Shown: in pieces, positions 31,745 through 39,063 of the stretch
Layout: every line of letters begins with the position of its first letter
Numbering within the stretch: position 1 is the stretch's first letter
Assembly: GCA_009786535.1 (NCBI GenBank)
Contig: WQRX01000033.1
Coordinates: forward strand, 1 to 39,063
Direction: 5' to 3'
Length of the DNA stretch: 39,063 nucleotides
DNA from: Defluviitaleaceae bacterium
GTDB taxonomy: Bacteria; Bacillota; Clostridia; Lachnospirales; WQUN01
The notes under the pieces: model-generated
Databases searched by the model: none
Told to the model about the DNA's origin: nothing
What the model saw: only the letters and a program-made list of their open reading frames with translations
Program-made: the position numbers and the translations under genes

Positions 31745-33431
31745 ATACCCACGTGGGAAACCATGCATGAAATGTACGCACAAACCAAACATTCATAGGC
31801 ACACCCGAAAGCACGGGATAGAAAAACACAAACAACGCGATAACCACCGCAACATACCCATAAATTATTTTTTTATTATTAATAAATCTTTGAAAAAACC
31901 ATGTAATCAACAATACCACAAAGGGCACACTGGGGAAATAATGATAAATAAACGTCAACCGACTTACAAACGCCCAAGGCAAAAACTGCACCGCATATGC
32001 AATTAATAAAAACAACGGTATATAGTAACGCCCCAAGGTTTTCATCTTTAAAGCCACCCACCCCACCGCAAACCAAGTTACCAAAATCCCCACCCACCAT
32101 ATAGCAGGGTTGCCAAAGGAAGTCATTCCCGCATTTACCGTGGGGTATAAACGGTTTACATAAATCCAAATTGGGCGCACCATAATGGGCCAGCTCCACC
32201 AGTTGGAGGCAAAGCCATGCTCCGCCACCAACCCTGCATGGTAGGAAAACATGTGATTTTGGTTATCCCACGCGGCACGAATGCCCTCGCCCTGCGCCAA
32301 AATAAAGGGGATATACGACAACGCATAAATTGTTACAGGCAACACGATAAAAAACATAAAGCAGGACAAAAACGTCAGCAACGTTAACCGCGCCTCATAT
32401 TGCGGCTCGGCTTTATAAAGCTTGTACAACGCAGGGAAAAATAAAATCGGCAAGCCAATTGCCCCGTACACCCCCTGCCACTTGGAAGCAATGGCAAGCC
32501 CCATCATTGCGCCGCACAGCGCAAGATACATTAACGAACGGCGTAAAAATTTCGTGCGGTCGTAGGTGGGTTCCTCTGCAAAAAAATTCACCTCACGAAT
32601 ATATAAATACATACAAAAATACATGGCAATCACAAAAAATGTCACATAGGTGTCAATGGTGGCAAGGCGCGTTTGCGCAAATCGCATAAAGTCAAATGAA
32701 AATATGAGCGCGGCAAACAACGCCCAGCGGTTAGACCGCAACAAAACCCGCACAAAGGCGAATAAAAGCGGCACCATCAGTACGCCGAACAATGTACCCG
32801 GCAGGCGCCATGCAAAGGGCGTCATGCCAAAAAAATACACGCTGGCGGCGATAAAATTCTTACCCATGGGCGGGTGGGTCGTCTCGTATACCCGCAAGCC
32901 GTGGACAAATTCGTAGCCCGTGCGCGGGTGGTAAATTTCGTCAAAATAGGTACTGTTCATAAAGCTGCGCCGTTCGGGGACTAAGTGCTGCTCGTCGGTA
33001 AGGGCAAGGGCGTTTTCCGACGTGCCAAAACGGGTTATCTGTACGCCGTCCGCATCGCGGAAGGCAATTTCCTGCAAACGCAAATCCCAACCCGTAGCGG
33101 TAATTAAAATAAAGCGCGCTTCCGCATCCACAGCGACATTTGTCCAATAAAAAACATTCGCGCCGGTAATGGTATGTAGGGCACTCCATTCGATGGCATC
33201 GTGCGACGCGCGAAGCGTAAAGCCTTGGTCGTGCCGCGCCCCCATTCTAAACTGTACGGCGGAAAGTTGCACCACTTCCCCAAAGTCGATAAGGGCATGT
33301 TCGCCCCGCTCGGGCACCCACGAGGTTTGCGGGGCAACGCGGTCACCCAAACGGGCAAAGGAAATTACCGCAACCACTAACGTTAACAGCACTATTGCCA
33401 GCCAATCTTTACGCGTCATTTTTTCGCTCAT
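31737..33431 (-). CDS. PMT-family (GT39) membrane glycosyltransferase with discoidin-like insert
   Basis: This 564-residue polytopic protein belongs to the protein O-mannosyltransferase family (PMT/GT39). The catalytic loop is seen as FDEIYHPRTGYEF (Asp-Glu about residues 164-165) and HPPMGK (about 186), with many membrane helices after it. Unusually, residues ~40-130 between the first helix and the catalytic loop look like an F5/8-type (discoidin) carbohydrate-binding sandwich (FGEVVQLSAVQFRMG...FTLRASHDAIEW). It transfers a sugar from polyprenyl phosphate to protein or glycan outside the membrane. ATG overlaps the stop of the GT gene (ATGA). A longer reading through the preceding gene is rejected. 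Confidence 0.88.
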   Translation of the reverse strand: MSEKMTRKDWLAIVLLTLVVAVISFARLGDRVAPQTSWVPERGEHALIDFGEVVQLSAVQFRMGARHDQGFTLRASHDAIEWSALHTITGANVFYWTNVAVDAEARFILITATGWDLRLQEIAFRDADGVQITRFGTSENALALTDEQHLVPERRSFMNSTYFDEIYHPRTGYEFVHGLRVYETTHPPMGKNFIAASVYFFGMTPFAWRLPGTLFGVLMVPLLFAFVRVLLRSNRWALFAALIFSFDFMRFAQTRLATIDTYVTFFVIAMYFCMYLYIREVNFFAEEPTYDRTKFLRRSLMYLALCGAMMGLAIASKWQGVYGAIGLPILFFPALYKLYKAEPQYEARLTLLTFLSCFMFFIVLPVTIYALSYIPFILAQGEGIRAAWDNQNHMFSYHAGLVAEHGFASNWWSWPIMVRPIWIYVNRLYPTVNAGMTSFGNPAIWWVGILVTWFAVGWVALKMKTLGRYYIPLFLLIAYAVQFLPWAFVSRLTFIYHYFPSVPFVVLLITWFFQRFINNKKIIYGYVAVVIALFVFFYPVLSGVPMNVWFVRTFHAWFPTWVFM

Positions 33432-34669
33432 AACCGCACCTTTCTGTGTGTGCTCCATATAAATGAAAGCACAAGCCCCGCCGCAAGCCCAATATTTGCC
33501 CAACCAACGGGAACGATGTACGGCGTAAGCACGGTAAAATCCCACCCCGCGTGGTACGCCCTAAGTACAGCAATGCAGTTGATATAAAACGTACCGCTTG
33601 CCAAAATATACAGTGAAAAGTTATGTCGGCGTGGGCATTCCATGGCATACAGCAACAAAAATAGCATAGCGGGGAATAAATACCGCTCATGCATCTTTAC
33701 CGAGAACACAAAAATTAACACAAAAACGGCTGCGATAATTAACCAATAATGCGCCCCGCCATTTCTTTTATGCGCCTCCAGCGCAACCATTATTGCCGCA
33801 ATAATTGCAACGGCAATAAGTACGCCCCATGTTGCGTGGCTTACACCAAAGGAAATTGCATCCAGCGGCTGCCAATTATGCCCTGTCAACGCCCAAAAGT
33901 TAAATGCATTCACACTGCTGAAATTATACATATCCAGCCCGCCGATAAACTGACGGAACACAGGGATATAATTAATCCCCTGCGCGAAAGGGAATGCCAA
34001 AACCAACATGCCCCCTACAGCAGCAAGGACAAATAACCCAAGTCTTTTTAACTCCAACCACGCATATTCCTGCGTGCGCCAATAATCAAAGGCAGAAAAA
34101 AGATATACAGGTCCAAGGAAAAGCGACTGCGGTTTAATTAAAATCGCAACGCCGTACACCATGTATGCTGCAAGCAGTCGCTTCTCGCGCAGGAGTACAA
34201 GGGAAATAAGCAAGGGAAGCAAAAATACGGATTCGACCTGCCCCCACACGCTGGAAATAAGCAAAATCGCAGGGTTAAACAGCCATAAGGCAGTAAAAAA
34301 AAGCGCCTGCTTCTCCCCCGTGCGGGGGCGTGCCAAGCGGTACACGCCGTAACCAATGGCAACGTCGGCAAGTATAGCGGGCAAAAACGTAAAAAAGTTT
34401 AACGGTGGACTTAACAATTCCCATTCAAATATACCGCGCAGCACACCAATTAACGCCAGCACATACAAGTACCCGGGCGGATAGTCCGACCACATACCCC
34501 CCGTATAAAACGCACTTAACCCATAGGCGGCTAACTGCGTCCCCCATATTTGAAAGGTGCGGATATCATTTTCAAACATAAAATCCACCCGCGCGAATAA
34601 AAAGAAACGCACAAGCAAACCCGCACACAGCAGCAACCAAATGGTATGCGGGTAAAATTTTCTAAGCAT
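33428..34669 (-). CDS. Gpi18-like polytopic membrane glycosyltransferase
   Basis: This 413-residue protein has about ten membrane helices and the features of Gpi18/PIG-V-like mannosyltransferases: an Asp in the first outer loop (ENDIRTFQIWG, about residue 35) and WSDYPPGYLYVL (about 60-71), as in polyprenyl-phosphate-sugar dependent GT-C enzymes. ATG at 34669 lies within the last codons of gltX, giving an 8-nt overlap; the longer frame back to 34810 falls inside gltX. It is followed by the PMT-type gene with ATGA overlap, so the two probably work in one pathway of protein or wall glycosylation. Sugar and acceptor are unknown. Confidence 0.85.
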   Translation of the reverse strand: MLRKFYPHTIWLLLCAGLLVRFFLFARVDFMFENDIRTFQIWGTQLAAYGLSAFYTGGMWSDYPPGYLYVLALIGVLRGIFEWELLSPPLNFFTFLPAILADVAIGYGVYRLARPRTGEKQALFFTALWLFNPAILLISSVWGQVESVFLLPLLISLVLLREKRLLAAYMVYGVAILIKPQSLFLGPVYLFSAFDYWRTQEYAWLELKRLGLFVLAAVGGMLVLAFPFAQGINYIPVFRQFIGGLDMYNFSSVNAFNFWALTGHNWQPLDAISFGVSHATWGVLIAVAIIAAIMVALEAHKRNGGAHYWLIIAAVFVLIFVFSVKMHERYLFPAMLFLLLYAMECPRRHNFSLYILASGTFYINCIAVLRAYHAGWDFTVLTPYIVPVGWANIGLAAGLVLSFIWSTHRKVRL

Positions 34670-36101
34670 GTAATAACTCAATTCCTTTTTGTAAACGGCG
34701 TAAAGTTTCTTCCTTACCCAGCAATACAGCAATTTCCGTAGCACCGCAAGGGGTGGTAGGCTTGCCCGATAATGCCGTGCGTACCGTCCATAAAATTTGC
34801 CCCTTGGCAAGCCCCGCGCTTTCTGCCGTTTGTGCTATGACGGATTGCAAGCCTTCCCCCGTCCATTCGGTTACGCCCGCAAAAGTTTCCTGCACGGCGC
34901 GTAATGCTTGCAATGCAACGGCGGGGTCGGTTTTCATTTTCTTGTGGGTATACAAATCAATTTCGTAGGAAGGCAGGGTATCAATAAAGTCCACCAATTC
35001 CGCGCATTCCTTCACAAAAGAAACGCGGGACCGCGTAATACGCGCAAGCTCCTTCATGTCTATGCCTGCCGTTTTTACCGCCGTTTGCAAATAAGGCAGT
35101 GCCATTTCTGCGTAGACATCTAAGGGCAGGGCTTTAATGTGTTCGGCATTTACCCACGTCATTTTCTTGGGGTCAAAGGTAGAAGGCGACTTGCTGATGT
35201 GCGACGTGTCGAATATTTTTTCCAGCTCGTCCAGCGTAAAAATTTCGCGCTCGGCGTATTCGCCCGAGGGGCTCCACCCCAGCAATGCCGCGTAATTTAT
35301 CACGGCTTGGGGTAAATAACCTTCGTCCAGCATTTCTAAAATGGACGCCGCCCCGTGGCGCTTGCTAATTTTTGTGCCGTCGGCGTTTTGCAATAGCGGA
35401 AGGTGTACAAAAACGGGCTTGTCCCAGCCCAGCGCATCGTACAAAAGCACATATTTGGGCGTAGAGGTAAGGTACTCGCTTCCGCGCACCACGTGGGTAA
35501 TCGCCATTGCGTTATCGTCCACCACGTTGGCAAAATTGTAGGTAGGCATTCCGTCGGATTTGATAAGGATTTGGTCCTCCAATTCCCCATTGTCTATCGA
35601 AATTTCGCCGTACACGCGGTCAGTAAAGGCGGTACGCCCATCGGGGATAAATTGGCGTATTACGTAAGGCACGCCGCTGTTTAGCTTTGCCTGCACTTCG
35701 TCTTTGGATAATTTATGGCAGAAGCGGTCGTATTTTTTTAGCCCGCGCTCGTCTGCCAGCGTGTCCAGCCGTTCCTTTTCGCAGAAGCAGTAGTATGCCT
35801 TGCCTTCTTCCACCAGCTTGCGGGCGGGGGGCATATACGAATCCTTACGTTGGCTTTGAATATACGGACCGTAATTACCGCCGGTATTTGGTCCTTCGTC
35901 AAAATGCAAGCCCGTGCGGTGCAGTGTATCGTAAATAACCTGCGCCGCGCCTTCTACATAGCGGGCTTGGTCGGTGTCTTCTAAGCGCAAAATAAAAACG
36001 CCGCCGTCTTTTTTGGCAATTAAATATTCGTAGAGGGCAGAGCGTAAATTTCCTATTGTCATATAACCCGTAGGGCTGGGCGCAAAACGCGAGCGTATCA
36101 T
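34662..36101 (-). CDS. gltX: Glutamyl-tRNA synthetase with altered HIGH motif
   Basis: This 479-residue class I synthetase charges tRNA-Glu (and often tRNA-Gln). The N-terminal PSPTGYMTIGNLRSALYEY corresponds to the PSPTGxxHxGxxRTAL motif, but the first His of HIGH is Thr (ACA codon). The KMSKS-equivalent KISKR (GTKISKRHGAA) is intact, as are RLEDTDQ and SEYLTSTPK. The C-terminal helical anticodon-binding part is normal. Start ATG at 36101; AAAGGGG lies 8 nt upstream, inside the 3' arm of a hairpin (see 36103-36156). The membrane GT follows with 8 nt overlap. Confidence 0.95.
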   Translation of the reverse strand: MIRSRFAPSPTGYMTIGNLRSALYEYLIAKKDGGVFILRLEDTDQARYVEGAAQVIYDTLHRTGLHFDEGPNTGGNYGPYIQSQRKDSYMPPARKLVEEGKAYYCFCEKERLDTLADERGLKKYDRFCHKLSKDEVQAKLNSGVPYVIRQFIPDGRTAFTDRVYGEISIDNGELEDQILIKSDGMPTYNFANVVDDNAMAITHVVRGSEYLTSTPKYVLLYDALGWDKPVFVHLPLLQNADGTKISKRHGAASILEMLDEGYLPQAVINYAALLGWSPSGEYAEREIFTLDELEKIFDTSHISKSPSTFDPKKMTWVNAEHIKALPLDVYAEMALPYLQTAVKTAGIDMKELARITRSRVSFVKECAELVDFIDTLPSYEIDLYTHKKMKTDPAVALQALRAVQETFAGVTEWTGEGLQSVIAQTAESAGLAKGQILWTVRTALSGKPTTPCGATEIAVLLGKEETLRRLQKGIELLHA

Positions 36102-36102
36102 T

Positions 36103-36156
36103 AAAAAAACCCCTTTCTTCGCCCATAATACCAGAAATTAGGTGGCGAAGAAAGGG
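36103..36156 (-). terminator. Terminator-like hairpin containing the gltX ribosome binding site
   Basis: On the minus strand CCCTTTCTTCGCC (36144-36156) pairs perfectly over 13 bp with GGCGAAGAAAGGG (36111-36123), then G and seven T, then A and the gltX ATG. The 3' arm contains AAAGGGG, the only SD for gltX. It may terminate the kinase transcript, sequester the gltX SD, or act as an attenuator. A possible -10 (TATTAT) in the loop could start a transcript that escapes the hairpin. Confidence 0.7.
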
Positions 36157-36212
36157 TCGTGCAATTACCGTCTATCTTTGGTGCGCATGCTGCGCACTTC
36201 ATGTAAAAATTT

Positions 36213-37405
36213 TTATTCGTCCACACACAGGTTAAAATTTTCATGGGTTATCGTATGCAAGTAACGCTCTTGTGTGGTGTCAATACGTACCGTATCCAAC
36301 TGCGTAAGTGTTGCAAGGGAAGGCAATACAGCGAGCCGCGCTCTAATTGCCAAAACGTGGGATAGTTCTCTGTAATGAGTACTTCCTCGCGAGTGCGAAA
36401 GGCTTCGTTCGCAATAACATATATACGCGTAACCCGCGCCAGGTCGCTGTAATACACGTTTTCGTTTTCGGGGATATCCAGCATTAGGCGCACGGCGGCT
36501 TCGATAACAGGCTCGCGGAAGGTGAAGGCCTGCGGCGCATCAATTATATTTGCCGCGTAATATTTCTCCGGAAAAACAGGAAGCCCGTTTGCCTCCATTC
36601 CCGCCAAGTACCCCAGTACAAAAACAATACACGCCGCGGCTGCCGCCAATCCTATGCGCACAAGCTTTCCCACCCATTTTTGCTCATAGGCGATTAATGC
36701 CCGTTTTAATACCTTGGCGTTTTGGTAGCGTGCGGCGGGTTCGTATGCGGTACATTTGCGGGCAATACTTTCCAGTCCTTTGTCCGGAAGGGGATAGTCG
36801 CGCTCCAAGTGCCCTGTAAGCAAATACCGAAAAAGAATACCAAGGGAATAAATATCGGTACGGTGGTCGGTTTGTTCAAAGCCGTACTGCTCGGGGGGCG
36901 CGTATACCGCCGTGCCAAAAGAAACGGTGTCTTTTTTGGCTTCTTTTTTATACAAACGGGCAATGCCAAAGTCGATAAGCGTCACCTCGTGTGTATGCGG
37001 GTTAATAATCACATTGCCGGGCTTAATATCGCGGTGAATAATGGGGTTGGGGCGGTTATGCAAAAAAATAAGAATGTCGCACAAATTTTTAATAATGCGC
37101 AGGGCATTTGTACGGCATTCAAGCGCGTGGTCGTTTACATATTCCTCTAGGGTTATGCCTTCTATGTATTCGCGCAGGGTGTAGTATTTTCCGCTGTACT
37201 GTACCTCCGATAAATACGCAGGCACACCGCGGTATGTAAGCCCTTGCAAAATCGACGCCTCGGGCGCTTCGTTAATTTTTAACACATACAAACAACCGCT
37301 TGCGATATTTTCAAGCAAATATGTTTCCGAAAGTGTGTTGACTGTCATTTGTTCAATGGGGGTGTACCGGTTTTCCCATTCGGGCGGCAGCGTAAGGAAG
37401 GTCAT
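36213..37405 (-). pseudogene. Membrane Ser/Thr protein kinase, apparently frameshifted near its C-terminus
   Basis: This bacterial Hanks-type kinase has Lys43 (VLKIN), HRDIKPGN (124-131), DFG (145-147), YAPPEQYG and RTDIYSLG, so the catalytic domain is intact; the Gly-rich loop is poor. One helix lies at 248-268 with an outer domain. In the uninterrupted frame the protein ends at 36248 (385 aa) with an implausible basic tail (HLRSWIRYVLTPHKSV). A -1 shift near residue 355 (about 36340) continues as LAVLPSLATLTQLDTVRID, leucine-rich and fitting, to TAA at 36213. It is thus a 1-nt deletion, sequencing error, or rarely a programmed shift. ATG overlaps the HTH gene (ATGA). Catalysis is probably preserved; its partner is unknown. 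Confidence 0.8.
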
Positions 37406-37827
37406 TTACGTTCCCCCAGCAATGGCAGTCCCTGCTCGTGCAGCATGTCTTGGGTTTCTAAAAAGGTGTGCCTGCGCGAAATGGTGAAAATAATTAATGC
37501 ATCCCTTTTTATGCGCGGGCACAGCAGACTCTTCTTTGCTTTTTTTAGCAACTGCTGCGATTGCGCATAATCCAATTCAAATCCAAAGGCAAGCTGGATT
37601 ACCTTATCCCGCGTGGGTTTGCGAAAGCCATTAAACAATTGATGCCCCAATGTGCGGTACAAACCCGATTTTAAAATTACATGGGCGGGCTTGCAATTTT
37701 TTGCCGCACATAACTCGTGCAGGTGCTCCACAAAGGTGGACGACTGCATTTGTGCTTCAAATCGCTTAAAATAAGAATGGATGCTGGCAGTCTTAAACAA
37801 TCTGTTTAATAATGAACGGGTAGTCAT
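37402..37827 (-). CDS. HTH-type protein coupled to the Ser/Thr kinase
   Basis: This 141-residue protein contains an XRE-like helix-turn-helix (KSGLYRTLGHQLFNGFRKPT then RDKVIQLAFGF) in the middle and a C-terminal helical segment with RIKRDALIIFTI and LETQDMLHEQGL. Similar proteins, with RDAIIIxxL and a terminal LLxExGxxPL, are found before STPK genes in clostridia, so the two form a conserved pair. CGGAGG lies 6 nt before ATG 37827; the longer reading to 37863 has none. It overlaps the kinase start by 4 nt (ATGA). It may be a phosphorylation target or adaptor. Promoter: 37855-37882. Confidence 0.75.
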   Translation of the reverse strand: MTTRSLLNRLFKTASIHSYFKRFEAQMQSSTFVEHLHELCAAKNCKPAHVILKSGLYRTLGHQLFNGFRKPTRDKVIQLAFGFELDYAQSQQLLKKAKKSLLCPRIKRDALIIFTISRRHTFLETQDMLHEQGLPLLGERK

Positions 37828-37854
37828 GCAAACCTCCGAGGGCGAATTGGACGT

Positions 37855-37882
37855 ATTATACACATTATATATTTTATGTAAA
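37855..37882 (-). promoter_or_regulatory. Promoter of the HTH-kinase pair
   Basis: On the minus strand TTTACA (37877-37882) and TATAAT (37855-37860) are spaced by 16 bp, 27 nt before ATG 37827. A second TATAAT lies a few bases upstream. Confidence 0.6.
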
Positions 37883-37903
37883 TCGTCACTTTGAGCAAGT
37901 AAA

Positions 37904-37932
37904 TTGTTTTTTATACCCTATGTATGTAGAAT
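37904..37932 (+). promoter_or_regulatory. Weak promoter candidate of the divergent RRNPP-like gene
   Basis: TTGTTT (37904-37909) and TAGAAT (37927-37932) are spaced by 17 bp. A dyad AATTG-TG-CAATT (37932-37943) overlaps the predicted start site and could be an operator for the downstream HTH protein. The match is modest. Confidence 0.3.
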
Positions 37933-37973
37933 AATTGTGCAATTAATATTATTTTACGGAGGAGAATACAAAA

Positions 37974-39063
37974 ATGAAAACTAACACCGCACAATTCGAA
38001 CTGGGGAAGCAAATCAAACAACTGCGCATTGCAAAAGGCTGGACGCAACCCTACCTATGTCTTGGAGCAGAAGGTACAGAATCACAAGGTATGATATGCA
38101 CCGTAAATGAATTGTCCCGCATAGAAAACGGCAAGCGCCGTCCCCATTGGAATGCATTTGAACGGCTCATGCAGCGTTTGGGCGAAGACCCAAATAAATA
38201 TTTTCGTAGTTACGCCCTAACCGCCAAAGAGCAAATGCATGAAAATACGAAAAAATATGTGCTGAGTTTGATACGCACGAACGATATGAATGCTACTGTA
38301 ATTCAACGGGAAAAAATAGACGTACCGCAGGAAATAGAAAATATAATTAATGAGTTGGAAAGTGATTCCACCTTTTGTACCAATACGGCAAACATGCAAT
38401 TTTCTTATCATGCAAAAGCATATGTATCAAATGCAAAACAACAGTTTGAAAAATCATATGAACACGCTTTGACCGGAATACGGTTATCAAAACCTTATTT
38501 CAACGAAAATAATATTTATGAGTACGCATTATATGATACTGAAATAAGACTAATCGTCGCCATAGCAAACTACTATTCGTTTAAAGGTATTAAATTTGCT
38601 CATGAAGATAAAATCGAAAATGCTATTACATTCTTTGAAAAAGCTAACAAAGTATATGATGGGTTAAAGAAAAGTGTTGAAAATAATTTTATACAAAGTA
38701 ACGAACGAGAATGGTTTATTATTAATATCACATTCAATAAAATGCTGTCGCAAACTAACATGACTAAAGTGAAAAATATAATGGTCTATGATGAAGCCCT
38801 TGCGCTCGCCGATGAATGTCAAAGCTTATGTATAAAATATCAAAACTATTCGCTTCTTCCAAAAATTATTCTTACCAAAGGTGAAATGTTACTGCTAGTC
38901 GGTAACCGAAAAGAATCAACAGAATACTTTTTTGATTTTTATATACTTGCAAAAAACATGGGGCTTACTGACATGCTAAATGTAATTAAAGACCATTTTG
39001 CTAAAGAATACAATTTCACCTACCCGGAAAGTATTTATAACCTGCCCAAAAAAAATGAGGGGG
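37974..39063 (+). CDS. XRE-type HTH + TPR regulator, RRNPP-like, 3' end outside window
   Basis: The frame from ATG 37974 is open to the window end, giving at least 363 residues. GGAGGAG lies 9 nt before it. Residues ~6-65 form an XRE HTH (ELGKQIKQLRIAKGWTQ, then ELSRIENGKRRPHWNAFERL); the rest is helical, with tandem ~35-40-residue segments such as NAITFFEKANKVYDGLKK and YSLLPKIILTKGEMLLLVGN that look like TPRs. HTH plus C-terminal TPRs is the layout of RRNPP peptide receptors (PlcR, Rgg-like, NprR). The insertion TQPYLCLGAEGTESQGMICT lengthens the HTH turn. It is AT-rich after residue 80. A cognate peptide gene may lie beyond the edge. Confidence 0.85.
   Translation, partial: MKTNTAQFELGKQIKQLRIAKGWTQPYLCLGAEGTESQGMICTVNELSRIENGKRRPHWNAFERLMQRLGEDPNKYFRSYALTAKEQMHENTKKYVLSLIRTNDMNATVIQREKIDVPQEIENIINELESDSTFCTNTANMQFSYHAKAYVSNAKQQFEKSYEHALTGIRLSKPYFNENNIYEYALYDTEIRLIVAIANYYSFKGIKFAHEDKIENAITFFEKANKVYDGLKKSVENNFIQSNEREWFIINITFNKMLSQTNMTKVKNIMVYDEALALADECQSLCIKYQNYSLLPKIILTKGEMLLLVGNRKESTEYFFDFYILAKNMGLTDMLNVIKDHFAKEYNFTYPESIYNLPKKNEG

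Noticed and set aside
1..39063. tRNA genes, rRNA genes or CRISPR array
   Set aside because: No cloverleaf with GTTC-loop and CCA-like acceptor, no rRNA-like stretch, and no regularly spaced direct repeats were seen on reading both strands.

Overview
The window looks like a chromosomal segment of a Gram-positive bacterium of the Bacillota, most likely a clostridial lineage. The evidence is the order dnaG-rpoD-trmK-nif3, SD-dominated starts with occasional GTG/TTG, an rsmH-ftsL-PBP(PASTA) division block, BlaI/M56, PadR-DUF1700-DUF4097, paired half-size TauE/SafE proteins, and an HTH/Ser-Thr-kinase pair. No rRNA, tRNA, CRISPR array or intact transposon was seen. The species cannot be named from the sequence alone.

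Layout. (1) 1-1715 is a decayed accessory scar: a C-terminal coding remnant with its terminator, two unrelated serine-recombinase fragments, and a truncated toxin domain followed by a CPCC-type Cys-rich partner gene on the minus strand. (2) 1716-6320 (+) holds a DUF4143 AAA ATPase, a COG2509 FAD-dependent dehydrogenase and aspS, closed by a strong terminator. (3) 6381-9976 (+) is a BlaI/BlaR1-like regulator-protease pair behind a 14-bp dyad, followed by two unrecognised proteins probably in the same transcript. A bidirectional terminator separates it from the next block. (4) 18159-10041 (-) is a cell-wall/division operon: a coiled-coil protein, a class A PBP, rsmH, ftsL, a PASTA PBP and a REC-GGDEF response regulator. 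(5) 18819-18247 (-) is a small Asn/Arg/Thr-rich lipoprotein. (6) 23333-18908 (-) is dnaG-rpoD-trmK-nif3. (7) 23682-25627 (+) is PadR, a DUF1700 membrane protein and a DUF4097 protein. (8) 26988-25831 (-) is a lone AT-rich metallo-beta-lactamase protein. (9) 27322-31744 (+) is alaS, ftsY and two half-size TSUP proteins. (10) 36101-31737 (-) is gltX, a Gpi18-like membrane glycosyltransferase and a PMT-family (GT39) glycosyltransferase. (11) 37827-36213 (-) is an HTH protein plus a membrane Ser/Thr kinase whose C-terminus appears frameshifted. (12) Divergent from that pair, an XRE+TPR regulator (RRNPP-like) starts at 37974 and runs off the right edge of the window.

Most of the window is housekeeping: translation (aspS, alaS, gltX), replication and transcription initiation (dnaG, rpoD), protein targeting (ftsY) and septal wall synthesis. 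The accessory parts are the left scar, the M56 cassette with its two unknown companions, the lone MBL gene, a repeated structured intergenic element present upstream of both padR and alaS, and the kinase/RRNPP end. The most checkable oddities are the HIGH-motif substitution in GluRS (Thr for the first His), a terminator-like hairpin that contains the gltX ribosome binding site, and the frameshifted kinase tail.
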